The notes beneath the pieces are model-generated. The model searched no databases. It had not been told where the DNA came from and saw only the letters and a list, made by a program, of their open reading frames with translations. A program made the translations under genes and the position numbers. DNA of 64,000 nt from Rhizomys pruinosus (lineage: Eukaryota; Chordata; Mammalia; Rodentia; Spalacidae): contig VZQC01007982.1 of the NCBI GenBank assembly GCA_009823505.1, forward strand, positions 6,138,946 to 6,202,945. The letters run 5' to 3'. Below, piece by piece: positions 34,586-45,400 of this stretch (position 1 is its first letter; each line of letters begins with the position of its first letter).

Positions 34586-34937
34586 CTACCTCCAGCCTGT
34601 ACAGTCCAGTATCTACCCTCTGCAATACCTGGGCAGAATCCCCTACCCCTTCTCTCCTCACTCTTTTCCCAAGCTATGAATTCTCCTTCCTTCAGAACAT
34701 CACTGTCCTACTCCCTAGGGATGCCCTTTATACCCCTTCTTCACTCTGCTTCTCCTGGCAAAATTTTCTACCTCTTTGTACCAGAATCTGGGACAGTGAT
34801 CCCTGACTAGGGGATTCCACTATCCTGTGCCAGTGGTATGTAAACTAGTTGTTCATCCTTCAAATTCCCAACATCACCCCCAGATCTCTCTGTGTCCTCA
34901 AGTCTCACCTCTCCAGTTATCATGTTGCTAGTTTTCT

Positions 34938-34948
34938 TTTTAAGTATT

Positions 34949-34979
<31 letters not shown>

Positions 34980-35164
34980 TGAGTGTATTGCCTGCCTGTG
35001 TGTGTGTAAGTGCACTGTGTTAAGCAGTGCCCATGGAGGATGAAAGGACTAGGATCCCCTGGAACTGGAGTTATGGATAGTTGTTAACCATGTGGGTGCT
35101 GGGATTCGGGTCCTCTGCAAGAACAATCAGTGCTCTTAACTACTGAGCCATCTCTCCAGCCCCC
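34938..35164 (-). repeat. B2 SINE with (ATTT)n tail
   Basis: TTTATTTATTTATTTATTTA and GAGTGTATTGCCTGCCTGTG, with head GAGCCATCTCTCCAGCCCC. Confidence 0.9.
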
Positions 35165-35187
35165 GCTAGCATCTTTCAAAGGACAAA

Positions 35188-35290
35188 GTGCTAGGTGTAG
35201 GGGCACACGCCATAACCCTAGCCATTCAGAGGCAAAGGAAAGAGGATGGACAGTTTGAGGCTATCCTGAGCTACATTGTGAGATCATGTT
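35188..35290 (+). repeat. Diverged B1-like SINE
   Basis: GCTAGGTGTAGGGGCACACG and CCTGAGCTACATTGTGAGA. Short and old, followed by purine-rich sequence to about 35,370. Confidence 0.65.
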
Positions 35291-35875
35291 AAAGGAAACA
35301 AAACTGGAGGGGAGAGGAGGACAGAGAAAGAAAGGAAAACGGAGAGGAAGGCAAAGAAGGAGAGGGGAGAGGAACTTACTTATAAGCTTCAAGTACGAGT
35401 CCCCCCTTTTTACCTGCTTATCATATAGTCAGAAATGGTTCCCTAAGACGAGCCTCTCCAACAAAGAACCCAAAGTCATGTTCAATTGCTCTGTAGACTG
35501 GATCAAGTACTTAGTTACTATTTCAGCTCAGTTGACTGAGTATAAGCATTGATGCTGAGTTGCAAAGTCAGGCAGTGAGCTTTGAGAGCTTTCAGATGGG
35601 AGGCTGGGGAAGGTGGGAGGTCTCACCCTAAGACATGACAGAGTCCGAGGCCCCTGCGGTTATCACATAAAATGGACAAAAAGAAATGAGAGTTCAAACG
35701 GACCCGAAGGTCCTGGTGTGGCAGGAGCCCCCTAGAGTAAAGAAAAGGAAATGCAGCGTTGTGTAATCTGTGCCTGAGTGCATATACACAGTTGTTCCTG
35801 TCACGACCTTGTAGCACAGGACACCCAGTCAGGACATGTGTGTTACCATGTATGAGAGACAAAGAAACAGAACTA

Positions 35876-36135
35876 GGGCTGGAGAGATGGCCTAGTGGTT
35901 AAGAGCACCGACTGCTCTTGCAGAGGGACCCGGGTTCAATCCCCAACACCCACATGGTGGCTGAAAACCATCTTTAACTCCAGTTCCAGGGGAGTCCAAC
36001 GCCCTCTTCTGACCTCCGCAGCATTGCACGACACGGGTGCACAAAACTGCATGCAGACAGTACATTCATACACATATGAAAATAAATAAAATTTTTAAAA
36101 AAATAAGTAAAATTTTAAAAATTAAAAAAAAAAGA
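35876..36135 (+). repeat. B2 SINE
   Basis: GGGCTGGAGAGATGGCCTAG to ACAGTACATTCATACACATA with a long A-rich tail. Confidence 0.95.
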
Positions 36136-36169
36136 AACAGAATTATACATGGGGTATAAAAGGCTAAGC

Positions 36170-36412
36170 TGCCGGGCATGGTGGCACACGCCTTTAATCC
36201 TAGCACTTGGGAGGCAGAGGCAGGCCGATCTTTGTGAGTTCAAGGCCAGCCTGGTCTACAGAGTGAATTCCAGGACAGCTGGGGCTACAGGGAGACCCTG
36301 TCTCGAAAAGACCAATAAAATAAAATAAAATAAAATAAAATAAAATAAAATAAAATAAAATAAATAAAATAAAATAAAATAAAATAAAATAAAATAATAA
36401 AATAATAAAAGG
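36170..36412 (+). repeat. B1 SINE with (TAAAA)n microsatellite tail
   Basis: GCCGGGCATGGTGGCACACG to CTGTCTCGAAAAGACC, followed by about 95 bases of TAAAA repeats (36,316-36,410). The tail has grown well past a normal SINE tail. Confidence 0.95.
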
Positions 36413-36641
36413 CTAAGCTTTCCTTTGTCGGGGATGTAGAGAAACATCTTTCAGGGACTGTAACGGCACAATAAACGGCTTCCTGCTTGGCCTTGGGTCC
36501 CATGTTCTGTTCAGGCCTCTCCTACTTCACCCCAACCAAAGCACCAGGGCCAAAGGACACACAGCAGAGGCGGTTATCCTAAATTAGTCTAATGCAGGGA
36601 TCTTCAAAAGCTTTCTTAAACGAAGAAGAATGGAGACAGGG

Positions 36642-36855
36642 TGCTGGAAAGATGGCTCAGTGGTTAAGAGCACTGATTGCTCTTGCAGAGGACTGGGGTT
36701 CAGTTCCCAGCCCCCACATGGGAGCTATTAACTCCAATTCCAGGGGATGTGATGCCCTCTTCTGACCTCCTTGGGCATTGCATGACAGGGATGCACTTAC
36801 ACATTTGCAGGCAATATGCTCATACACATAGTAAATAATAAAAAACAATTAAGAA
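36642..36855 (+). repeat. B2 SINE
   Basis: GTGCTGGAAAGATGGCTCAG to CTCATACACATAG. Confidence 0.9.
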
Positions 36856-36861
36856 AAAGAC

Positions 36862-37012
36862 TGGAGCCTGGAATGGTGACACACACCTTTAATTCCAGCA
36901 TTCTGGAGGTAAAAGCAGGTAGATCTCTGTGAGATAGAGGCAGGCTGATCTACACAGAGCGTTCCAAGCCAGTTGGGGCTACAGGGAGACTCTGTCTCAA
37001 AGAAACCAAATC
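36862..37012 (+). repeat. B1 SINE, diverged
   Basis: GCCTGGAATGGTGACACACA to ACTCTGTCTCAAAGAAACC. Confidence 0.85.
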
Positions 37013-37016
37013 AATG

Positions 37017-37255
37017 AGGCTGGAGAGATGGCTCAGCAGTCAAGAGCACTGACTGCTCTTGCAGAGGAACAGGGTTCAATTCCCAGCACCCAAATGGCAG
37101 TTAACAACCATCTGTAATTCCCAGTCCAGGGGATCTGACGCCCTCTTCTGATCTCTGCAGGCATTGCACAACACAGGCGGACCCACCTACATATATACGC
37201 ATTACACTCATACATATAAAATAAAAATAATAAAATTAAAACAAGAACAAAACAA
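37017..37255 (+). repeat. B2 SINE
   Basis: GAGGCTGGAGAGATGGCTCA to ACTCATACATATAAAAT. Directly abuts the preceding B1. Confidence 0.92.
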
Positions 37256-38555
37256 AATGATGAAGGATTACACCCACACAACAGACCACAGAGAAAAAAC
37301 TCCTTACAAGTGGGGAAGGGATTCAGAAACCAAAATCCAAGTTTAAGGATTTTAGTGCCCCCTCCCCTAATTTTGTATTGGACAACTTAAAGAAGAAAAG
37401 GCTAATAGATTTATGAGTTCAAATGAAGAGGTGTCCAGGTCCATCTTTGGTCTTATCTGAAGTTTCTGGACTGATTCTCAGGAAAGTGGGGCCCTGCTGG
37501 CTGAGGAGTAGAGAGCCCCAGTTCTTCTATCTCAGACCAAGAAAAAGACAGAAGTATGCCATCTGCCTGTCCCCGAAATCTATCTCCTGTCTCTCAGGAG
37601 AACATATATCAGTGTATGGGAGGGTGTATTTCAGAGCCAATCTATGTTACTGAGGAGAGGTCAAGCTTAGGTGAGACAGTGGTATGGATGTTGCTGGGGC
37701 CACAGGAAGTCCCTACAGTTCAGGAGCAGGGCCGCTTGCTGCTGAAGAAATTGCCTACAGAGATGTAAAGTTAGCAAGATCCCACCTCAGGATACAGTTT
37801 CTTCAGAGTGCAGATCCACCTCCAAGGAGGTAGATATATAGATATATGTGTGTGGTACTGAATGAAGTCGGCAGGGGGCTGATGACCCCTCAAAGGCTGG
37901 AGCATGTCAGAGGACAAAGTCTGCAAATGTCTATTTGCCTCCCAGGGCAAGGAAGTTCACAGTCTCAGCACTCTCCGTTCCCAGCAGCCCCAGAGACAAT
38001 TATGGAAGCATGTGCGGGTCTAGGAGACAGATTATAGATGGAGGAGTGGATACCTGGGATGCATTCCTCAGAGCCTTGGGGCCCACATCAAAGGCTGCCA
38101 GAGTGAAAAATCGTGACTCCCAAACGGAATTGGAGAAAAATATTTTAAATTTACCTTGAAGGGGAGTAAGAAACAACTCTTTCTGAATGCCTTTTATGTA
38201 ACAAGTTTTTGAGACTGAGTCTTGCTATAAAGCCCCTCTACAGCATGGAGGGTTCAGCATGGGGGGGTTGTTTATTTTTTCTTTTTTTTTTTTTTTAATT
38301 TTCATCCTGGCAACTTGTTACAGTGTCTTCCAAAGGGCCTAGGCTTCCTTGACCTGCCATTGTTTGGAGAGGGGCTGGCGACGGGGTCTCCATTGTCCCC
38401 CCACCCTGCATTCCCTGGGTACCAAGTCTTGCTTACTGCCAGGACCAAGAGCCTCACCTGAAAGATCAGGCTGGCTTCGCCCCGTCTCGACCTGTCTCAG
38501 CTGCTAGAGTACTGGGATTACAGGAGGGACTCACTTATACCCACGGGACAACCTT
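37256..38555. other. Intergenic sequence, with an interrupted old B1-like piece at about 38,205-38,550
   Basis: Mostly unique. TTTTTGAGACTGAGTCTTGC (38,203) and GAGTACTGGGATTACAGGAG (about 38,507) look like the two ends of an old minus-strand B1 split by other sequence. TTGTTACAGTGTC at about 38,316 recurs in the STRA8 promoter. Confidence 0.5.
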
Positions 38556-38557
38556 TT

Positions 38558-38797
38558 TTAAATTTTTATTTATTTATTTATGTGTATGAATGTACTATCT
38601 GCATGCAGGTTTGTGTACCCGTGTCGTGCAATGCCGAGGAAGTCAGAAGAGGGTCTCGGATTCCCCTGGAACTGGAGTTCTCCTGGAATTGGAGTTACAG
38701 ACGGTTCTCAACCTCCATGTGGGTGCTGGGGATCGAACCGGGGTCCTCTGCAAGAGCAGTAGGTGCTCTTAACTGCTAGGCCATCTCTCCAGCACCG
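38558..38797 (-). repeat. B2 SINE
   Basis: T-rich tail, TGTACTATCTGCATGCAGG and head GGCCATCTCTCCAGCACC. About 0.9 kb upstream of STRA8 exon 1. Confidence 0.95.
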
Positions 38798-38996
38798 GGA
38801 CAACTTTTTAAAAATATATAGTGTATTTTTCAACTTGATGATTCACTAAATCCTTTGAGAGATAGATGACCGTGTCTCACCAGGGTTAAATTCAAGGCAC
38901 AGTGTTGCACGCTTTAGACAGGGGCCCCTTTGCAGCCGTCACAGCCAAGGGTGATCCTGGGCTACCTGGGCCCTTGCTTCTTCAGCTCCCGCCAAG

Positions 38997-39013
38997 TGAC
39001 CTCTGTTTAACCC
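38997..39013 (-). promoter_or_regulatory. DR5-like retinoic acid response element
   Basis: The minus strand reads GGGTTA-AACAG-AGGTCA: one perfect half-site, one with a mismatch, spacing five. About 0.7 kb upstream of STRA8 exon 1. Confidence 0.4.
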
Positions 39014-39469
39014 CTGTGCGGGAGGGTGGCTGTGAAGCAGGTGGCCTCAGCTCAGCCTGCAGGAGGTGCGTCTTGCTCTCCTCACAGGCTCTGAGGAGCC
39101 TCGCACCTTCCAGGGGGCGTACTCGAGCATCCAAGCCTTGCTCACAAACGTCAGGACCGCCACAGATACCTCAGAGTGCAAGCGAAGAGACGCTTAAAGT
39201 CAAAAGCACATCTATATTTGAGGAGGGGTAAGTTTTTTTGTTGTCTCCACCTCCCCACACATTTTCTCCTGTTTTTCTCATTTGGCCTTTAAAGCTCTCT
39301 TCACTGCAACCCTCCTTAGCTCCTTCCCTCCCTTTCTCCCAATGCCCCTCCCCCTTCCTGTGTACCCCTTTCCCCTCACATCTTCCTTTTTTTTTTTCTT
39401 TTTAGACAGGGGGCTAATACTGGGGCCCCTTGTTGAAGGGGGTTCGTCCAACCCTCATGATGACACTTT

Positions 39470-39700
39470 TTGAAAGGTGGGTGACAAGGTGAGGTCAGCT
39501 CAAGGAAACCGGCTTGCTCCACACTCTTGCGCGTGTCCTTCGGACAATTTGTTACAGTGTCACCAGTGCCCACGCCCCCATTGGCCCGCCACCTCGTATC
39601 CCCATTGGCTGTAGAGCCAATGACAGGTAGTGATTGGTCCCCAGCCTGAGTGTCCAAGGTGCCAGGCCAGCTTTCCTCCTGAGGTGAGAGCCTTGCTGCT
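39470..39700 (+). promoter_or_regulatory. STRA8: Probable STRA8 promoter: four CCAAT boxes, RARE-like and DMRT1-like sites
   Basis: Four CCAAT boxes lie within 58 bases (ATTGG at 39,580, 39,604 and 39,633; CCAAT at 39,617). GGGTGA-CA-AGGTGA at 39,479-39,492 is a DR2-like retinoic acid element with an overlapping AGGTCA at 39,492-39,497. GTTACAGTGT at 39,551-39,560 resembles the DMRT1 core. No TATA box. Retinoic acid induction of Stra8 and DMRT1 control of it are known in mouse. The individual sites are my inference. Confidence 0.7.
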
Positions 39701-39805
39701 CACTCAGGCGAGGCAGCGCGGAGTGACCACCACAACCGTGTGAGGACCACGACCGAGCGAGGACGAGGACGCAACTTTCCGCGTGCTCGCGTGGGGCTGA
39801 ACCGG
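39690..39805 (+). other. STRA8: Probable STRA8 non-coding exon 1
   Basis: A CpG-rich stretch downstream of the CCAAT cluster ending GGGCTGAACCGG|GTGAGT, a strong donor at 39,806. No ATG starts the STRA8 frame here, and exon 2 carries the start codon just after its acceptor, as in the mouse gene. The transcription start is unknown; I place it at about 39,690. Confidence 0.65.
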
Positions 39806-40138
39806 GTGAGTAGCGCTGGCCGCTCGATCCTGAGGGGTGTCCGGGACGGGGGCGCTCCTGCACACATGGACTGGTTCCATGCAGGGTGGGGGGACTGAAC
39901 GCTCAGGTCTGGGAAGCGGGAGCATTTGGGAATGCCACAGGCGACGCCAGGCTTGTGGTGTCACAGGATGCTGTTCCATCCTTTTTTTTTACGGTGCAGA
40001 GCATTAAACGAAGCTGAAATACATTATCCTGAGCATTGTTCTGTTTAGATGAAGTGAAAGTTGGGAAGGGAAAGTAGTTTGGGAGGTGGTAGAGAGGATT
40101 TGGAGGGACCCTGTGGGGTGCGTTTGATCCAAACATGT

Positions 40139-40160
40139 TGTGTGTGTGTGTGTGTGTGTG
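40139..40160. repeat. (TG)n microsatellite
   Basis: About 11 TG units. Confidence 0.9.
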
Positions 40161-40179
40161 GTGTATAGTAAATTAAATA

Positions 40180-40328
40180 TTTTTTGGCCTTTTTGAGACA
40201 CGGTCTCCCTGTAGTCCCAGCTGGCCTGGAACTTGGCATGTAGACCAGGCTGGCCTCCATCTCAAAGAGATCCGCTTGACTCTGCCTCCCGAGTGCTGGG
40301 ATTAAAGATATGGGCCACCATGCCCAGA
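40180..40328 (-). repeat. B1 SINE
   Basis: CCTTTTTGAGACACGGTCTC to GGGCCACCATGCCCAG. Confidence 0.93.
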
Positions 40329-40364
40329 CTTTAATGTTTTTTCAAATATATATATTTATTTATT

Positions 40365-40503
40365 TAGTCTTTTTTGAGACAGCATCTGCCTGTAGCCCCA
40401 GCTGTCCTGGAACTCACTATGTAGCCCAGGCTGGCTTCGATCTCACAGAGATCTGCTGCCTCCCAAGTGCTCGGATTACAGGCGTGCGCCGCCATGCGCG
40501 GCT
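40365..40503 (-). repeat. B1 SINE
   Basis: TTTTTTGAGACAGCATCTGC to GCGCCGCCATGCGCGGC, second in a run of minus-strand SINEs. Confidence 0.92.
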
Positions 40504-40736
40504 TTAAATATTTTATTTATTTTTACTTTATGTGTATGAGGGTTTTGCCTGTGTACAGGGCAGCGCACCGCATACGTGCCTGGTGCCCACCTCAGAAGGC
40601 CGGAAGAGGGCGTCAGATCCCCTGGAACTGGAGTTATGGATGGTTAGTGGCCACCATGTGGATACCGGGAACCAAGCTCCGGTCTCCTGAAAGAGCAGCC
40701 AGTGCTCTTAAGTGCTGAGCCATTTCTCCAGCTCCT
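40504..40736 (-). repeat. B2 SINE
   Basis: TTTATGTGTATGAGGGTTTTGCC to GAGCCATTTCTCCAGCTCC. Diverged. Confidence 0.88.
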
Positions 40737-40747
40737 ACACAAGTTTT

Positions 40748-40988
40748 CTTTTTTTTAATTTTATTTATTTATTTATGTATGTGTATGAATGTACTGTCTG
40801 CATGCAGGTTTGTGCGCCCGTGTCTTGCAATGCCGCGGAGGTCAGAAGAGGGCGTCGGATTCCCCTGGAACTGGAGTTCTCCTGGAATTGGAGTTTCAGA
40901 CGGTTCTCGGCCGCCATGTGGATGCTGGGGATCGAACCCGGGTCCTCTGCAAGACCGGTCGGCGCTCTTAACCGCTAGGCCATCTTCT
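40748..40988 (-). repeat. B2 SINE, young-looking
   Basis: TGTGTATGAATGTACTGTCTGC, ATCGAACCCGGGTCCTCTGC, TAACCGCTAGGCCATC. The last head bases are missing. Confidence 0.93.
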
Positions 40989-41205
40989 TTTTAACATGAT
41001 ATTGATAGGTTAAAAATGGGTTGCGCTCAAATGTTTGTGGAGGAGTTTTAAATTTAAATTTGAAGGTCATCTGAAACTTAAAAAAGGAGGTCATTTTCCA
41101 AGGCTAACCTTCTGGAAATGAGATTTAAAGTGCAGTTGATGCTCATGTTTAAGAATTTCTCAAAAAAAAAATTAAAATTAAAATTAAAAAAAAGAATTTC
41201 TCAGG

Positions 41206-41438
41206 GCTGGAGAGATAGCCTAGCGGTCAAGAGCGCCGTCTGCTCTTGCAGAGGACCCGGGGTCCATCTCCCGCACCCACAAGGCGGCTGAGACCCTTCT
41301 GTAACTCCAGTTCCGGGGGAATCCGACACCCTCTTCTGACCTCCGCAGCATTGCACCAAACGGGTGCACAAACCTGCATGCAGACAGCACATTCATACAC
41401 ATACGAAAATAAATAAATAATAAATAAATAAATTTCTC
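41206..41438 (+). repeat. B2 SINE
   Basis: GGGCTGGAGAGATAGCCTAG to CATTCATACACATACG and AAATAAATAA. Confidence 0.95.
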
Positions 41439-41608
41439 AGCCGGGTGTGGTGGCGCACGCCTTTAATCCTAGCACTTGGGAGGCAGAGGCAGGCGGATCT
41501 TTATGAGTTCAAGACCAGCCTGGTCTACAGAGTGAGTTCCAGGACAGCTGGGGCTACTGGGAGACCCTGTCTCGAAAGACCAAAAAAAAAAAAAAAAAAA
41601 AAAAAATT
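41439..41608 (+). repeat. B1 SINE
   Basis: GCCGGGTGTGGTGGCGCACG to CCTGTCTCGAAAG with an A26 tail. Directly abuts the B2. Confidence 0.96.
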
Positions 41609-41974
41609 TCTCACCTAGTGGTTTACAGGATTTAAATTTATTAATGGATTCCTTGGCTTTAAAAAGATAATGTAAAATGACATCTCAAAATAGAGCTTGA
41701 CTTATATTTACAACAAATAACACAATAGAGCAAGATCAAATGGAAAGTAACAGGGCACCTGTTTAATTCCTGAAATTTTAGACAGTTCAAGCATTAAAAT
41801 ATGCACACACATGTTACAAATGGTGTAAAACAAGTACAGTAGGTTATACTTAAGTACAAAATAAACAAATCATGGTTTTATGGGAAGAAAAAAAGGAGGT
41901 CATTTTTTTGATAGTCTAAAGAGTTTGTTAAAAATCTAATTTAGTTGGTTTAGTCTGTTTGTTCATTAATTTTG

Positions 41975-42125
41975 CTTTGTTTGGCTGAGACAGGATTGAG
42001 CTATGTAGCTCAGGCTTACCTAAAATTTCCTTTTGTAGCTCAGGCTAGCCCCCAACTCATTATCTTCTTGTCTCTGCCTGCAGAGATAGTAAGGTATTAT
42101 ATCTCGCACATCTGGGCTTATAGGG
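41975..42125 (-). repeat. Old B1-like SINE
   Basis: GGCTGAGACAGGATTGAGCT with a duplicated TGTAGCTCAGGCTT part. Confidence 0.6.
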
Positions 42126-42204
42126 GGGCTTTTTAAACTGGCAGCCCAAGTTAGTGTAGAGTTGGGTTATTGTACAGAAGTGCTGGATATGAAAAGTGTC
42201 TTTT

Positions 42205-42340
42205 GGCCCATGGCAGTGGGGGCAACACCATCAGATCCCAGAACTCAGGAGACATAGGTAGAAAGTGTGTGGGTGTCAAGGGCGGGTTAGGCTACACAGT
42301 CAGGGGGAGAAGAGAGAGAGAGAGAGAGAGAGAAGAGATG
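42205..42340 (+). repeat. Possible old B1-like SINE ending in (AG)n
   Basis: GAACTCAGGAGACATAGGTA and GGTTAGGCTACACAGTCAGG, then about 13 AG units at 42,308-42,334. Confidence 0.5.
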
Positions 42341-42439
42341 AGAGAGCAAGAGACATAGTCAAAGAAAAAGATACGATGGTAAATAAAACCTAGCGGGAGG
42401 GTCGTCCCAATAAAAATAAGACTAAATCCATAGCAGTCT

Positions 42440-45400
42440 TTTTTTTTGTATTTTTCAATGTATTTTTAAATTTAAGTATATTTGATGTTTATTTATATTA
42501 TGTTAACGACCATCCACAATGAGGGTAGCCAGGGTGTCGTGCATTTGTTTTTTTCGTGGGACGTTGTTACGTCACACTCAGTATGATGTCCTTCTAGTAG
42601 CCATTTTCCTGCAAAGCCAGATGTCGTCTCTTTAGCTGCGACATAGAACTCCATTGTGTAGAGCTACAACATTTTCTCATATCCCACTTCATCAGTTGAG
42701 GGGGCATTGAGTTGGTTTGTCCAGCTCCGTTGCTATTGTGAAGAGAACTGAAATAACATAGCTTTGAATGGCCAGCATCTCTGTGGTGGGGTGAGACTTG
42801 TGGGTCATGCCCAGAGTGGTATGGTTGGGTCAGGTGACAAGTTTCATTCCAAGTCTTCCAAGGTGTTCTCAACAGCTTGCTTTCGCGATAGTGGCTGTAA
42901 GTTTACATGCCCACCCAGAGTGGTGAGTGGTGTTCCGCCTTCCCCCACAACTGCCACTCCAGCACTTGGTATAAGTTTGTTTTCTTGTCTAGCCCAGTCC
43001 TTATTTGGATTAAAGATGAGATCTTTAAAGTGTTGTTTTGATTTGCAGTTCCTTATGATTAGTGGATGGTTAAACACTTCTTAAGGTGGTTTCTCAGACC
43101 AGCTCTAATTCCTCACTTTGTGAAGTCTGACTCTGTTTAGGGCTCTTTGCTCCATCTATTGAAGTGGGCGGGTCTTGGTTTTTTGAGTAGTTTATATAAT
43201 TCTGGAAATCAATGTTTTGTCAATGTTTCTGTGGTGAAGTTTTTCCTCCACTGGTGGATTTTTCTCTGATTCTTCATTCTTGGATTGTTTCTATTTGATG
43301 GTACAGAAGTTTTTTGAGTTTTAAAATAAGGTCCCATTTGTCAAGATATGTAGTGTGACCTGTATTATGTCCTGACAGATCACTAGAGCTCTGATTTAGG
43401 AAGTCTTTCTACGCCTATGTCTATATAGTCTTGCTGCCAATTTTCTTCTATTGCCTTCAGAGTTTGGGGTTTCACGTGAGGTCTTTGATCCTCTGGATTG
43501 TGACTTTTGTAACAGGTGTGAGAGTAGAGGCTTAATTTCATTCTGTCTACAAGTGGGATCCGTTTTGCCAAGGCACCAGCTTGCTGGAGATAGCGTCTTT
43601 TCTCCAATATGTGGTCTGTCTGGGTCCCCTTGGTCAATATAATATGGTTGAAACTGTATGTGCTCAGATTTGGATCTTCAGTTTTGTTCCTTGGTCAACG
43701 GTCTGTGTTTTTTGTGCAAGTACCCAGGCTGTTTTATGACTATAGCCCTAGGAGTGGTATTTGAAAGTCCTGGTAAGAGATACCCTCTGGTGAGTAGCTC
43801 TTTTTTGCGCAGGGTTGTAGTTTGGGCTATTCAGGGTCTTTTGGTTGTTCCCAAATGAATTTAAGGACTTTGTGGTTCCCAAGCCTGTGAGAATACTCTT
43901 GGGGATTTTGATTGGAATTGCATGTAATCGTATCCAAGAGTTTGGTAAAATGGACATTTTTACAATGTTAAGTTTCTCCAATCCATTGAGCATGGGAGAG
44001 TTTCTTGTCATCTTCTGATGTCTTCTTCAATTTCTGTGGTTCTTTCTTTAAGGGTTTTAAATTTTTGTTGGTGAGGTTTTTGGTGCCTTTGGTGTCTGTA
44101 GTTGTGTTCCTAGGTATTTTCTAACTTGTTTTTTTGGAGTGAGGCTATTGTGAGGTGGCAAGGTCTTCCTTTGAATTCTTTTCTCCCATTTGTCTCTATT
44201 TACTGGTGGATAGATCGCAAAGGCCGAAATACTGCTGTTTTTTTTAAGAGTTAGTATATTCTAGGGTGATTCCTATTTTTCTTGAGTCCACTAAAAGGTG
44301 CTGAGCCTGTTAATCCTTTTCTGTCTTTGCTGATGGGTCTAGGGTTCGTAGGTCGGGGCTATCGTCACAGCTAGAGGTTTCTCGAGGTTTTGTTTATTTT
44401 TAATTAGCAACCCTTAAGTAACAACACATCATCAGCAAATAGGGATATGACTTTTGGCCTTATGCTTGACTTTGCTTAAGCTTCTTGATTGCCCCCCCCT
44501 TTCTTCTTCCTCTTTCATTAGTACTATATACTGGAGGTAACTTTTACCCTGGTAATCTACTTACTTTACACTTCTCAACTTCTATAACTTGTTCTCTTTA
44601 CTTCTAAACCTTGTACTCTAGATGTCACATAACCGTAATTTCCTTTTCTTGCCTTATTGCACTACAGTTTTAAGCACTAATATTGAAAGAGAGGAGTGGT
44701 GACGGGGGGCAGCCTCGCCGAGTTTCTACCTTTAAAGGGAATGTTTCGGTCATTTCCCCATTTAAGATGATATGGCCGTGGGTTTCCTGTATATGGCTTT
44801 GATTACATTGAGGATGATCCTCCATCCAATTCCTTCTAGGACTTTAAGCATGAGGATGCTGGGTTTTGTCAAAGGCTTTTTCATCATCAGTTGAGATGAT
44901 GGTGTGTTGTTGTCCTTCATTCACTTAGGTGTTTGATGAGGTTTATTGATTTTCATATATGAACCATCCTTTGCATCTCTGATGAATCCAACTTGGTCAT
45001 GATGGATGATCTTCTTGATGGGGTCTGTATGCGATTTGCAGTATCCTGTTTAGAATTTTGGCACTGTGTTCATTAGGGAGATGGGTCTATAATTCTCCTT
45101 TTTAGTTGTATCTTTGCCTGGTTTTGGTAATAGAGTGATGCTGGGCTTCATAGAAGGGAATTTGGGAGAATTCCCCCCTGTTGTATCCTTCTAAACAGTT
45201 TTCATTAATAATGGTTGTTAGTTCTTTTGAAATGTTTTGTAGATTCTGCTGTGAAACCTCTGGGCCTGGGCTTTTTTTAGTTGGGAGGTTTCTTATTACA
45301 TCATCTTCAATTTCTCAGTTTATGGGTCTGCTTAAGATGTGGACTCTCTGGTTGAGCTTTGGTGATTCCCAGGATTTCAGATATCATCCATTTCTTCTAG

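Noticed and set aside
35876..36070. tRNA gene candidates in B2 heads throughout the window
   Set aside because: The A- and B-box matches belong to SINEs with A-rich tails; none folds as a clean isolated tRNA by eye.
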